In this document: piece after piece, positions 10,282 to 20,971 of the stretch | Numbering within the stretch: the first letter of the stretch is position 1 | Layout: every line of letters begins with the position of its first letter | Source: Xiphydria camelus | Taxonomy: Eukaryota > Arthropoda > Insecta > Hymenoptera > Xiphydriidae | DNA: 64,000 bases | Assembly (NCBI GenBank): GCA_963678675.1 | Contig: OY783200.1 | Span: 12,004,786 to 12,068,785 of the forward strand | Direction: 5' to 3' | Program-made: the position numbers and the translations under genes | The notes under the pieces: generated by a model | Databases searched by the model: none | What the model was told of the DNA's origin: nothing | The model's input: the letters and a program-made list of their open reading frames with translations, nothing else

Positions 10282-10799
10282 AGGTTGGCTGGTGGTCGAG
10301 AAAGTAAACTTAGGCGCCACCGAGCCAAACACCCTTATTTACCGCCTGATTTGAAATATATCAATATGGCAGGAGTCAATGCTTACTTTATAAAGTATAG
10401 TAGGCATTGCAAGAGTCAAAAACGAAAATATAACCTTAATTTATAAATCTGTATGTAGTGAAGTGAATTGAAATAAAAAATTTAATATAAAACAGTGGCT
10501 GTGGAGCCTCCGCAGCCGCTACCCACCAGCGATAGCGGCCGACCCACGACGAGCGACGGTGTCGCCACCACCAGAGGATGGAAACAGGTCCTTCTCCCGC
10601 GCGAAGAGGACCTGCCGCCTCAGTTGGAGATCCGCTGAATTCCTTTAACTGTTTCACATTCATAATTTTTTTACCAGTCACATCAGATACAGTCAAATCT
10701 GCAACAGTGCAGCATTAATAATATATTATAACCGTTTTAATTTGCCCGCGGGTGTTTGGCTCGGTGGCGCTATCTGCGTCAGTTTTGCCCAGCCAACCT
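10282..10799. mobile_element. THAP-type element, copy T1, coding part replaced
   Basis: Ends AGGTTGGCTGGTGG and CAGCCAACCT with subterminal GGCGCCACCGAGCCAAACACC on the left and GGTGTTTGGCTCGGTGGCGC on the right, as in T2 at 17011. The leader ending GAAATAAAAAATTTAATATA (about 10470-10490) is shared with T2. Where T2 has its ATG and THAP frame, T1 has GC-rich sequence (about 10493-10640) before the shared tail TTTTTACCAGTCACAT. No target duplication is clear. Confidence 0.75.
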
Positions 10800-11408
10800 C
10801 ATTCGTGAGAAAAAATAGTAAGGATGTCATTCGGCTGAAATCCTCGGATTTAAGCACAGTTTAAAGCCAAGGAATCCTTTAAGCCTTAAACTGTGATTTA
10901 AGGCTGTGTTTAGGTCGTAGCAGGAGACATGGTGAGGGGATGAGGCTCGTCCTCCCACCATACCTCGTGCTACGACCTAATGAAACAGTCTGAAAAAACC
11001 TCAGATTTGCGCCTAATGACATAAAATACCAGCCCCCCCTCCCCTGCAACTCTGCGTTTCGCATGGCCAAACCGTTATCGCCAACCGCGTGGTGGCGCAG
11101 TGTCGCTGGTCCGGCAGGCCCGGCTGAAAGCGAGCGAATGAGGTGTGAATGAAGGGGCTTGAGTGCAATGAAGCATTATTCCATTTTGTAATAAATATGT
11201 AGGGATAAGGAATTTTATGAAGTAATAGAAATAGTCCAGTAAATGTTCGAACGAATTTTATATGAGCCAGCGCAGCCAACAGCCAGCAGCAGCCAACACA
11301 GGGCCAGCGATAGGGCGCCACGTAGCGGATTAGTACGACTGGCGACAAAGCGTGGTCACAGATATCTAATGGGAATACGTGTGAGTTGCAGGGGGCTGTA
11401 AAATACTA
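10800..11408. repeat. inverted repeat 10911-10982 in otherwise gene-free sequence
   Basis: TTAGGTCGTAGCA at about 10911 pairs with TGCTACGACCTAA at about 10970-10982, and AGGATTCC-type short palindromes lie just before. The rest to 11408 shows no supportable gene. Confidence 0.45.
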
Positions 11409-12125
11409 TTTAACCCTGCAACCACCGGACTCATGGGTCATTCGTGTCCTCGGTGTTTTGAAGATGTGAAACCCTGCGAAGACTTCCTTTATTCAGAATC
11501 AAAACTTTTAATGACAAAATCATTTTTATTATGTTTTTATTGTTCTTATTGATAAATAAGACGTCAAGGAACATCTATGAATTTTTGCAGAATTATTTGT
11601 TAAGGATGTTCTGGATAGTTAGGCAATATGCTACCATATTAATGAAAATTTAGCATGTTGTTCATTAATTTTATTTAGAATTTTGCGCAAAGTTTAAAAT
11701 AGATCCACTAAATAGATTAAAAGTGATACATTTTTGAAATTTTTCAATTTAACATGTGTTCTTATGGCGTTACGCAGAAAAAATCAATATAAAATATAAA
11801 AAAGCTACCACCGTGTCCGAATTTTTCCCGAATCCCACACAGCACAGATTTCTTGCAGATATCCCTCAGAAATATTACATTGGAAGGATTGGAAGGATTT
11901 CAGATATGTTTCGCAAGGTTTCTGAGATATTTCAGAGATATCTCAGAGATGTAAAATGTCCGCCTTTCTTACATTTGTAATCATCCTGCAATGTAGCTGA
12001 GATATTTTGGAAATATTCCTGAAACATATATGACACATATGAGAAATGAAAATGGTAGCTAAATGAAAGCTTTCATAGATGTTTCAGGAATATTTCTGAA
12101 GTATCGAATAGTGATATTATTCTAT

Positions 12126-12241
12126 GGGCGGGTTGTAACGATTTGGTTCAGAGCCGGTTCAGCTTGAACCGTTGATGTAAACTCAGTTCAAACGTGGTTC
12201 AAGTTAAAACTGGGTTTAAACCAAGTAGTTACAACCCGCCC
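12126..12241. mobile_element. short MITE, family U
   Basis: GGGCGGGTTGTAACGA ... AGTTACAACCCGCCC flanked by TAT (12123-12125, 12242-12244). Inner arms TTGGTTCAGAGCC and GGTTCAAGTTAAAACTGGG. A second copy is cut by the window end at 63876. Confidence 0.75.
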
Positions 12242-13004
12242 TATATGATTTCGAGGATGATAATCATAGGACATATGCGAGAATGAATATAAATTATATT
12301 TTTAATACGGAATTCTGAAAACTATATAATAATGAAGAAATATACGTAAACGCATAGGTATGTTAACTAGTACATCACAGCTAACAAGTTTTGCATATAT
12401 TAGAGATTAATATAACAAAAATAAAAATTAATTCATATTTTGAGATTCAAAACAAATTTATAGAAAAATAACCCATGTTCCTTTCTGTCCAACCTTTGAT
12501 TTCTGATAACTTCTTCTGTTTGTTAGTGGTCAATCAACATAATCTTGGGAGCTATGGAAATAAACAGGCATGTGCTGACAATCCGCAGTTAATTATTGTT
12601 TTCATCTTCAAAGTCTTCTGTAGGTTTGCTACTAATAGACTGAGTACGAAGCAGTTTTTGTCTGTAAATATACATACGTAGTTATATACAAGATGAGGTA
12701 TTCAAAACAATAAGTCATTACTTTCTATTAAAATGGAGTTGAATATATGTATGCTGCCAAATATGTACTTGAAAATTATTTGAAGCTTAGTCTGCAATAA
12801 CCGTAAGCGTAAAAGGAATGTTACGGAAGTAGCCATAAAATTGCATAATTGTGTAACGTTTCACAATACTCATTGAATGATATTAATTGTAATCACTTAC
12901 AGGATTTCGTATTACTTAACTTCATACGAATAAGTTTACGTTTACTCTGACTATTGTAGACCAAACTTTAATTGTTGTTAATGAATTCGATTGGTTTGGT
13001 AAAC
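12242..13004. other. no gene seen
   Basis: AT-rich sequence inside N1 without supported genes or paired repeats. Confidence 0.4.
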
Positions 13005-15096
13005 TTACGTCTCTCTGTCATTCCTTAGCTTCGCTTGTACGAGCCACTTAGAAAAATTAATTCTATAATTTCTTTCTCCGTATAATTATTTTCATAGCGT
13101 ATAGATTCTAAAACAAACACTTTATTACTGAAAAATTATTTTGCTTAAATTGAGTATTTCCATATTTCAGATAAAATTTGTCCTTCTGGCAAAATTAATC
13201 GATAAAATTAAAAGATAAATTTTATCTGGAATATCGAGAAACCAGGCTTATTTGATTATTTTATATATGTCCAATTATTTTAATCATTCAATGTCTAGTT
13301 TATAGCTCTGATAAAGAAATGTTTTAAATAGTTTATAGAAGTCTCGTTAAAAGTCGAAGAACAGTTTCCATTGGGGAGAGCACACAATACAAGCTTACTT
13401 GAAGAGAACAATGATTAAAATAACACTCACGCATAATGCATTTACACACAAGGTAGTCTTTAAATGATTTTTTGGTTTTCGTTCCAGCCCAAGAGTAAAG
13501 AATAGCCACTGGATTTGTTATGGTTCGCTTCAATATATTAAATGTCAAATCATGGCAATCTTTTCCACCAATTTTGTGTAAAAAAAGTACCTAACGAAAG
13601 TGAGAAATGTTATTATTTGAAAATTTCTACATTTTTGAAGTATCACACAAACCTGTGATTTGGATGCCTCTATAGTCATTTTTACAGTATTGAATGGAGA
13701 CATTCAAAAGCTCACAGAGCAGAATTATCTAGATGAAAAATTGTCAATGCTTACCATTCTTTTGTAAAAATCTCTATCAACCAGATCATTTTCGAGAAGT
13801 TCAAAATCTTCTTGAGATTTTAAGGGTAATGATATGATGTCGTCCAGATGAAGCTGCATATTTCGATCATTTTCACCGCAACCTCTCTCTTCGATAATAC
13901 GCAAACGCTCGTCAATGCTATCCAGCTTTATATTCATTTGATTTAGCTTACGCAAAATTTCTTTCTTCAGTTCTACAATAAATAAATTGATACAGGTAAT
14001 TTATATATTTTTTCAATTACAACAGAACAGCAAAATCTTATATTACTAACCAACATCTGTGGAGTACGTTGAAAGCAGACGATGCACTTGCTTTGTTAAT
14101 TCATGATCTTCTAGTGTCGAGTGAGATGAAACTGTAGTGGTAGATGAATTTTGTTTCGAAGTCATTGTCGGTTTTGAAGATACTTTGTCGAAGTCATGCC
14201 GCGATAGCGGTGTAGCTTTATGTGAAGAAAAGTTTGATGGAATTTTAGGTGGTAAAGGTAGCCTAGCAGTTTTGTTTCTCCAGTTAGATTTATCGTCACA
14301 TTCTTCGTCTTCGGAGGCAGAAGAATCTCTCGGGACTTTTTTAGCACGATCGTGCCTCGCTTTTTTGTGGTGTTCGGAATCAGATGTGCTTTCAATATCT
14401 GAAAATTTTTCTGCTGATATATAATAACTTTCTCGATTCCTCGTGCGTATGAATCTAAAAAAGATATAACGAAATATGAATTACAATTCCGAAAACAAAA
14501 ATTAAATGGATTGGATTCATTTGAACACATGTGTAATAAAATGTATTTTGTCGATTTTTTTTCACAGAACAGTTAATTTCACGTTACGTACGTGCATTAT
14601 GATCCTAAAGAGAAATTACCAAAGAGAAATAAAATATTTTTCACGTAATATTTTCTACATTAAAATTGTTTTAATAAAGTATATTTACTTGTTGTGCAGA
14701 AAATTCGTTTTACGGCAAGAGTAGTCCAAGTATTTAACAGTCTTTCCGCTTCTGATACCGCTTTGGTTATTCTCGCTGGGTTCGTATATATTGGCCATTG
14801 ACACTCTGCGTCATTGATTAACCATGAAGTAGGAACTAGTTGCAGACCGTCGCTGAACTCAACGACTGTACACCCGTGCTCACGGAATCTGTCGCTGGTG
14901 ACTTTTTTTAAACCTTATTTTTAAACGTACTAACCAGTGAACAATTAATTCTCATGCCCTCATTAGCTACGGTGACATCTACTCTCGTTAATGAAAGCAC
15001 GAGGATTGATTAATCATTGGTTAGTACGTTTAAAAATAACATTTAAAAAAAGTCACCAGCGACAGATTCCGTGAGCCCGGGTGTATATTGTGCCAT
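13005..15096 (-). pseudogene. DUF4806-domain protein gene, probably inactivated
   Basis: Minus strand. Exon 1 starts with ATG at 15096 (MAQY), is cut by MITE B5, and resumes at 14868 as TVVEFSDGLQLVPTSWLIND then CQWPIYTNPARITKAV to about 14691. Exon 2 (14051-14454) is a Ser/Lys/Asp-rich linker ending LLSTYSTDV. Exon 3 (13755-13972) has a coiled-coil-like ELKKEILRKLNQMN, then the DUF4806 start DIISLPLKSQEDFELLEND. Exon 4 (13431-13590) has IGGKDCHDLTFNILKRTITN and YSWAG. Exon 5 (13005-13107) has SIRYENNYTEKEII followed by a one-base shift in a T run, before KWLVQAKLRNDRE. The exon 1-exon 2 junction is not phase-compatible with the visible sites. The domain is of unknown function; paralogues are numerous in ants. 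Confidence 0.8.
14871..15083. mobile_element. MITE family B, copy B5, inside DUF4806 exon 1
   Basis: 213 bp, CACCCGTGCTCACGG ... CCCGGGTG, flanked by TA at 14869-14870 and 15084-15085. Removing the MITE and one TA restores an uninterrupted start of the DUF4806 frame (MAQY followed by TVVEFSDG), which shows the insertion is secondary. Confidence 0.9.
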
Positions 15097-15265
15097 ATTT
15101 CTAATATAAAAACAAATAATTAAACAGTAAATCATGAATTGAAAATGATGTTCAATTTTATGACATTAAATAATGATCATTAATGTCACGCTTAGGGCAC
15201 ATAATGTGATTGTTTGAGAAAGAATGGAATTAAGAGTGTGGAAATGATATGCGATATGCGATATA

Positions 15266-15473
15266 GGCTAGGCAAGTATCTCTAGTGGCGCCACGAGGTG
15301 GTCGCAGTTCGTAACTCTGAGGTGATAAGTGACTAATCAGGATCAAGTATTCCATTGTGGTGGGTTACAGACAACGGAATACTTGATCCCGACTGGTCAC
15401 TTATCACCCCAAAGCTTCGTGGACTATCCACGAGGTCGAGCGCGCGTCAATAATTTGAGATACTTGTCTAGCC
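15266..15473. mobile_element. palindromic TA-flanked MITE with the AAGTATTCC core
   Basis: Arms GGCTAGGCAAGTATCTC and GAGATACTTGTCTAGCC, TA at 15264-15265 and 15474-15475. The centre holds AATCAGGATCAAGTATTCC paired with GGAATACTTGATCC, the same core as in families D and Q, with unrelated arms. Confidence 0.8.
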
Positions 15474-15507
15474 TATAAGACACGTTATTACAAATATGTT
15501 TTATTCT

Positions 15508-15627
15508 AAAAAGTCACCAGCGACACAGAATCCGTTGCGCCAGGTGTATCGTCACCCCAATATAGGTTTGTTCAATGTCTCATTCCCAAAAGGAGGATAT
15601 TGAACAAACCTATATTGAGGTGACGGT
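15508..15627. repeat. family B right-end fragment followed by a short palindrome
   Basis: AGTCACCAGCGACACAGA to CAGGTGTA (15510-15549) is the right end of a B element. TCGTCACC-AATATAGGTTTGTTC then pairs with GAACAAACCTATATT-GGTGACG at about 15550-15625. Confidence 0.6.
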
Positions 15628-15975
15628 ATGTGTACCTGCTCTGTCCTGGAATGAATACCTTAAGGATGAACCAGCGTTATTACATATAATAGTAAATGAA
15701 CTTTGTTAATTTTTTTTATATTATTTGAGTTACATGTAAAGTGCATGTCAAATATCAAATCGATTCACTGCAGATGAACAGTTATAATGATTTTAAAAGT
15801 TGAAGTTTAACACGGGCTCTTATGGCGTAATGCCGAAAAGGTCGAATCAAACGAACTTAATGATAAAATAGCACAAAACGGAATAGTAAGTTTCTTATAA
15901 TTTTGTATAGTTTGAAAGATAAATATTTACGGAATATTTTGAATGCTTTTTTTTCAAGACTTACTACTTCGTTAA

Positions 15976-16925
15976 CCCTTTCGAGACCCGAGGCAGCTAT
16001 ACTTGCCGAACGCGCCCGGCCGGAAAAGACGCGAGGCAGCTATAGTTGCCCGAAAACACGGCTCTCTTACAATGTACATACACCCGTGCTCACGGAATCT
16101 GTCGCTGGTGACTTTTTTTAAATGTTATTTTTAAACGTACTAACCAATGATTAATCAATCCTCGTGCTTTCATTAACGAGAGTAGACGTCACCGTAGCTA
16201 ATGAGGGCATGAGAATTAATTGTTCACTGGTTAGTACGTTTAAAAATAAGGTTTAAAAAAAGTCACCAGCGACAGATTCCGTGAGCACGGGTGTACGTAA
16301 CTTAGGAACCGCGTTTGGAGTAGCGACACGATTAGTGCCTTCAACTGTTGGGAAAGAAATGAATTATGCAGTAGTGTTGGTAGCGAGAAGAAGGCGGGGT
16401 TTCGTGACGCGACAGGAGCAGGGAAAGTGGAAGGAAGAGTGAGGCGACAGAGCGGCTACTGGGCAATAACAAGGCGTGTGGTCTGGACGTGTTGTGACTA
16501 CTTTTTTTATTTCGACTCCTAAATCCAAAGCAGTTACAAAAACCCGAATATTATATACCGTTTTAAAGCTTAAGCTTGTGCGAAAATAATAGTACTTCTC
16601 AAACGCGTCTAACGAAAACTTTATAGCGATAAAAATAGCAACGAAAAAAAAATTGCAATTTTTCCTCCAACAAAATTGTAAGAAAATAAAATTTTAACCT
16701 ACTCTAAAAAAAAGTTCTGCAGTTTATCGTTATTATCTTTGCATATAGTATTAGATACATCTTTCACCTTTCTAATAAAAAAAACTGGTCAGCGATATCT
16801 CAACAGTTGCGAGTTTTCTGCTCAAAAGACTGAACGAACCTAGCGCGTCGCTACGCAGACCCCTAAAAGTAGGATGCCCTATTAGAGAGCGTCAGAATAG
16901 GGCATCAGGCGGGGTCCGGAAAGGG
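15976..16925. mobile_element. TTAA-flanked piggyBac-like element, 950 bp
   Basis: TTAA|CCCTTTCGAGACCC ... GGGTCCGGAAAGGG|TTAA at 15972-15975 and 16926-16929. CCCTTT ends with a TTAA duplication are the piggyBac signature. MITE B4 is inserted near the left end. No transposase. Confidence 0.75.
16081..16293. mobile_element. MITE family B, copy B4
   Basis: Complete 213-bp copy, CACCCGTGCTCACGG ... GAGCACGGGTG, TA at 16079-16080 and 16294-16295. Its uninterrupted GTTCACTGG is the reference for the break in B2. Confidence 0.9.
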
Positions 16926-17010
16926 TTAAAGAGACATGTGCAATTTTTATTCATGAAATGTATCCAGTCTCGCCAAGAGGTCTGTAAATCCGGCTATGTC
17001 GTGTCCAATT

Positions 17011-17862
17011 AGGTTGGCTGGTGGTCGAGGAAATAAACTTCGGCGCCACCGAGCCAAACACCCTTTTTGACCGCCTGATTTGAAATATCGATACCTTGCT
17101 TTTAATTCCGCGAAGTGCAATTTTTGACAAAAATGCCATTTATAAATTACTGTGTTAAGGTTTAAAATCTGAAAACAGTAAGCTATAAATGGCATTTTGT
17201 CAAAAATTGCACTTACGAAATTGTCAAAGTAAGGTATCGATGGTATCGATATATCAATATGGCAACCTACTTTATAGTAGGCATTGCAGGAGTCAAGACT
17301 GAAAATATAACCTTAATTTATGAATCTATATGTAGTGAAGTGAATTGAAATAAAAAATTTAATATAAAATGGTTTTTTCGTGTGCAGTACCGAGTTGTAA
17401 AAATAAATCAAGGTTCATGATTCCTTCTGTAAAAAAATCGAAAGATATTCGTCAAAAGTGGCTCGATTTCTTAAAATGTGCACCTCATCATAGAAAAGGA
17501 TTATGCGAAGTTCATTTTACTCCTGATCAATTCATAACTTTTAGCGGTGATGCAGGTAAAAATGAAAATTATTTAGAGCGTGTTCATAAATTGGCTGACA
17601 GTACTGTATTCCCATTCCGAAGTATGGGAATGCGGTACTGTCAGCCAATTTCTGAACATTTCTGATTTAATTAAATATGTATATTTATAGTACATATGGG
17701 GATTGTATTTGAATTTTATTTTGTAATTCATTTTTACAAATTTTTTTACCAGTCACATTAGTCACATTAGTGCAGTATTAATAATATATTATAACCGTTT
17801 AAATTTTCCCGCGGGTGTTTGGCTCGGTGGCGCCATCTGCTTCAGTTTTGCCCAGCCAACCT
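17011..17862. mobile_element. THAP-type element, copy T2
   Basis: Ends AGGTTGGCTGGTGG and CAGCCAACCT, subterminal GGCGCCACCGAGCCAAACACC and GGTGTTTGGCTCGGTGGCGC as in T1. A separate palindrome at about 17098-17250 (GTGCAATTTTTGACAAAAATG and its complement) interrupts the left half. It retains a THAP frame, a feature linked to P-type transposons; the catalytic part of such a transposase is absent. Confidence 0.75.
17369..17665 (+). CDS. THAP zinc-finger domain protein, DNA-binding part only
   Basis: A 98-aa frame. Start MVFSCAVPSCKNKSRF has the C-x4-C pair of a C2CH THAP finger (C5, C10). Then KWLDFLK and GLCEVHFTPDQF with the C-x2-H pair (C53, H56), and TVFPF close to the family's AVPTIF end motif. 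THAP domains bind DNA; in P elements they recognise the transposon. The frame stops soon after the domain, in a palindrome at about 17595-17645 (GGCTGACAGTACTG and complement) that looks like a duplication junction. It could express a binding-only product or be a relic. Confidence 0.7.
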   Translation: MVFSCAVPSCKNKSRFMIPSVKKSKDIRQKWLDFLKCAPHHRKGLCEVHFTPDQFITFSGDAGKNENYLERVHKLADSTVFPFRSMGMRYCQPISEHF

Positions 17863-18133
17863 CATTACGTCACGACTGTCGATAACTTATCGAGGTTCGC
17901 ATCACGCATTTGAAATGTAAACAAAATTTAAGAAATTTAGGCAACATTTCTAAAAATGAATGCATAAAATTAATTACGGAATAATGCATATCAATAGATA
18001 TTTTTCACAAGTTTTCCTTTCCATCTGTATCTTTGTGATATTTTTAATGAAAAACTTCACACGCGAATTGTAAAAGTGAGGTTTTTTCCTGCTGAACTGT
18101 CAACACGTTATGACCGCTTGCGTGTATACTACC

Positions 18134-18312
18134 AGGGGCCCCTTTCTCGAACTCGCTCGTGTCTGCGTGCGCGCATCTTGGCGAATGGACCAGTCGGGAT
18201 CAAGTATTCCGTTGTGGTGTGGTTACGGACAACGGAATGCTTGATCTTGATTGGTCTATTCGCTGGGATGCGTTCGCGCGGGGATGCGAGCGAGTTCGAG
18301 AAAGGGGCCCCA
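18134..18312. mobile_element. palindromic MITE, family Q (copy Q1)
   Basis: GGGGCCCCTTTCTCGAACTC ... GAGTTCGAGAAAGGGGCCCC with the GGATCAAGTATTCCGTTGTG core hairpin in the centre (about 18188-18265). The second copy is at 20972. Confidence 0.75.
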
Positions 18313-19204
18313 GTCTCACCAACCTGACTACCAAACAAAATTTTACGTTACGTTGCCACGATTTCTTCCCGCATATGATTTATTTTGTTTGAGACTTTTA
18401 GAAGTTTTAAAATAATAAACAATTAATTATATCTTCGATAATTAGTTAATAATACTGTGCTAACAAATCACAGTTATTTTTATTGCAAAAATGCAAAATT
18501 TTGTTAGTTAACATTTTTCAGCGGACAGTTGGCGGATGGTACAGTCCGAGCATCTTGTAAAATTCATTTTTAATTGAAAATTTCGATTTAAGACATGTTT
18601 ACAGTGGAAAAATTATTTCAGTTGTAACTTACGATACATATTCATTGTTTGACTCATATTGAACCATTTTTTAGTATGTAGAAATACTGAAAAAGAAACA
18701 ATTTCCAAAAACTCTTTTTTGGACTAACTATTGTTCAAACAGTACCTCCGGTTCATCCTTAACATTATCGAGGCGCAAAAACATACGCCTCGATAATGTT
18801 AAAATGTGAACTCCTTATAATATACATATATATATATACCGAACAACAAATATTTTCAATTCCATATCACTGAAAGATTTCTGAAACATCTCAATTGCAG
18901 CTTTTGAAATTCATAGTAATGAAAGGTTTCTGAAACATATCAGCTGCAGTATTTCAAACTGCATGTTACAGGAAGCTTTCTGAAATATTACGGTTAATAG
19001 ATTTAGAAATTTGAGAGGTTGAAATCTTTCTGCAACATTTCTGAAATAATTTGTGCTGTGTGGGATGTTATACACATTATTTCAAAATTATTGTAATTTT
19101 TTGTTTATCAAGTTACTACATAGTTTTAATTAAAAAAAATAAAAAGTACGGAATTATGAACTTTATTTAGGCTACCGGCGCGCGCATCACTTAAGTGGGG
19201 CAAC

Positions 19205-19340
19205 ACCGCACTTGACGTAAGATTTGTCGTGTCATTTTCGTTTTCATAAATTCGTCGACCGTCATAACCTCTTCTGCCGCTGGAGATTGTTCGACACTTG
19301 GCGTAAGATTTGTCGTGTCATTTTCGTTTTCATATTCTAC
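19205..19340. repeat. tandem duplication of about 83 bp
   Basis: The phrase CGTAAGATTTGTCGTGTCATTTTCG occurs at about 19217 and 19300. No coding role evident; the surrounding 18313-20058 has no supported gene apart from the ends of N1 and O. Confidence 0.6.
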
Positions 19341-20060
19341 TGGTGAAATTTTTCGACGCATAATTCCTGCAAGTTGTTGTGCACATCCTTTTTGTACTGT
19401 TTTTCACTCCGAATTTTTCCATTCCATCGATACATTTTTGACGCTCTCACTGCTCCGACACAGTTGTCCACACAGACTGAGAGTAAGAAAGTGTGTGTAA
19501 ATCAAACTACCAACCTCTGCAATCTAACAGTGTTGTCACATTTCACTCTTTTTTTATATTTATCTGCTTTTGGTCATTAATTAAAGAATTATTGCATAAA
19601 TCAATAATTTATTATTTATACTTACTTTCTAGCTTTCAATGGAGTGGAAACACAATAATTTACGCACTTCTTTCAATTTTTAAATTCTTCCATATTTTTT
19701 GTTTTGCAGTTCATTTTTCACATGTACACGGATCGACCGATAAATATTTAACATTAAACATTGCTTATTATAATTAGCAATAATCACTTCGCATTACTTT
19801 TTCACATTTTGCCATAACGCTTTAAGACTACTATTTTTTGCAGTATTTTTTGGTTATGAGAAATGCAATTACGACGAGTTTTTATGCCGATGTGAGCCCC
19901 ACTAACACATGCACACCTCTTACTATCCAGAACATCCTTAACTTTAAGTTTATTTAAATCATGGGGGACACCAATGACCCACGAGTCCGGTTACTGGAGG
20001 TCGAAAAACAGAGGCTGTATTCCAATCCGATAAAATTTGCATTTGACCCACCCCTTAGTA

Positions 20061-20587
20061 CCATACCGTATGTCCGCGATCATTTGAACCATAGGAAAAT
20101 TGCGAGTTTTGCATGAGCACCCCTTTGGGTCTCCTCGTCCAATAGAATCACCGGAGAAGCGTGAATGCGCATGCGTAGTCATCCGCGAGTGTGGCGTCGT
20201 CAGCAAGTTCAGATCGATTATTTCGATAACCGATCTGAACTTGCTGATGACGCCACACTCGCGGATGACTACGCATGCGCATTCACGCTTCTCCGGTGAT
20301 TCTATTGGACAAGGAGACCCAAAGGGGTGCTCATGCAAAACTCGCAATTTTCCTATGGTTCAAATGATCGCGGACATACGGTATGTCCGCGATCAAAGAG
20401 CCCATAGCAAAATTGCGAGTTTTGCATGAGATTCTCGCATCTCGAAATCGAAGTCGAACTGCACTCGCGGATGACTACGCATGCGCATTCACGCTTCTCC
20501 GGTGATTCTATTGGACGAGGAAACCCACAGAGGTGCTCATGCAAAACTCGCAATTTTGCTATGGGCTCTTTAATCGCGGACATATGG
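20061..20587. mobile_element. family A element (core 2), copy A6, split by A5 and internally deleted
   Basis: Left terminus CCA|TA|TGTCCGCGATC is broken at its own TA by A5. The left arm then runs from GATCAAAGAGCCC to GCATGAG and jumps to ATTCTCGCATCTCG, so most of that arm is lost. The right arm is complete to CATATGG, with TA at 20588-20589 and 20059-20060. Confidence 0.8.
20066..20381. mobile_element. family A element (core 1), copy A5, nested in the terminus of A6
   Basis: 316 bp, CCGTATGTCCGCGATC ... GATCGCGGACATACGG, TA at 20064-20065 and 20382-20383. Arms and loop as in A1, A4 and A7, with the loop in the inverse direction. Confidence 0.88.
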
Positions 20588-20704
20588 TACGTAGTACGCA
20601 TCCGTAAAAGGTGGTGGGGGAAAAGTCGCAACGGTCAGGAGCATGCGCATTACGATTCTACGAACGTGTAGAATCGACTCTTGCAGGAACAAACCTGAAG
20701 TAAT

Positions 20705-20879
20705 GGCCATCACACACAAAATTCCGTAAGGCCACAAGACGTAAGCGTAAGCGAATAAACCAATCAGGATCAAGTATTCCGTTGTCCGTAACCCCACCAC
20801 AACGGAATACTTGATCCTGATTGGTCTATTCGCTTACGCTTACGTCTTACGGCCTTACGGAATTTTGTGTGTGATGGCC
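20705..20879. mobile_element. palindromic MITE, family D (copy D2)
   Basis: GGCCATCACACACAAAATTCC ... GGAATTTTGTGTGTGATGGCC with the same arms and core as D1, including GTTGTCCGTAACCCCACCACAAC. Confidence 0.85.
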
Positions 20880-20971
20880 TTAACTTTCTCGAGACTTTTT
20901 CGTCTGCTCAGCTCGAGCAGACGCTCTTTTCACCATACTTAGAGGGCCTAGAGGTATAGGCTATGTACTGC

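Larger units (their letters stand above)
11834..19064. mobile_element. CCCAG-type element N1, 7231 bp, carrying a DUF4806 gene
   Basis: Begins CCCACACAGCACAGATT and ends with the complement, TTGTGCTGTGTGGG; AT is repeated at 11832-11833 and 19065-19066. Subterminal zones (about 11845-12115 and 18870-19050) are filled with variants of TTTCTGAAACAT in opposite orientations. Inside are MITEs B4 and B5, a TTAA element, the TA palindrome at 15266, the THAP element T2, MITE Q1 and the DUF4806 gene. I see no transposase, so it is probably non-autonomous or decayed. Confidence 0.65.
11410..20005. mobile_element. outer element O, defined only by diverged inverted ends
   Basis: Left 11413-11450 (ACCGGACTCATGGGTCAT, then GTGTCC) and 11599-11622 (GTTAAGGATGTTCTGGATAG) recur in inverted order at 19923-20000 (CTATCCAGAACATCCTTAAC, then ATGACCCACGAGTCCGGT). 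Element N1 lies between the arms. Arm spacing differs between sides and exact termini are uncertain. Confidence 0.5.

Noticed and set aside
14162..14530. A 122-residue minus-strand frame as the protein of DUF4806 exon 2
   Set aside because: It is a shifted reading of the same exon. The Ser-rich frame that joins in phase to exon 3 is the real one.
16947..17195. Two overlapping minus-strand frames at the left of T2
   Set aside because: They span the transposon terminus and its inner palindrome and have no family features.
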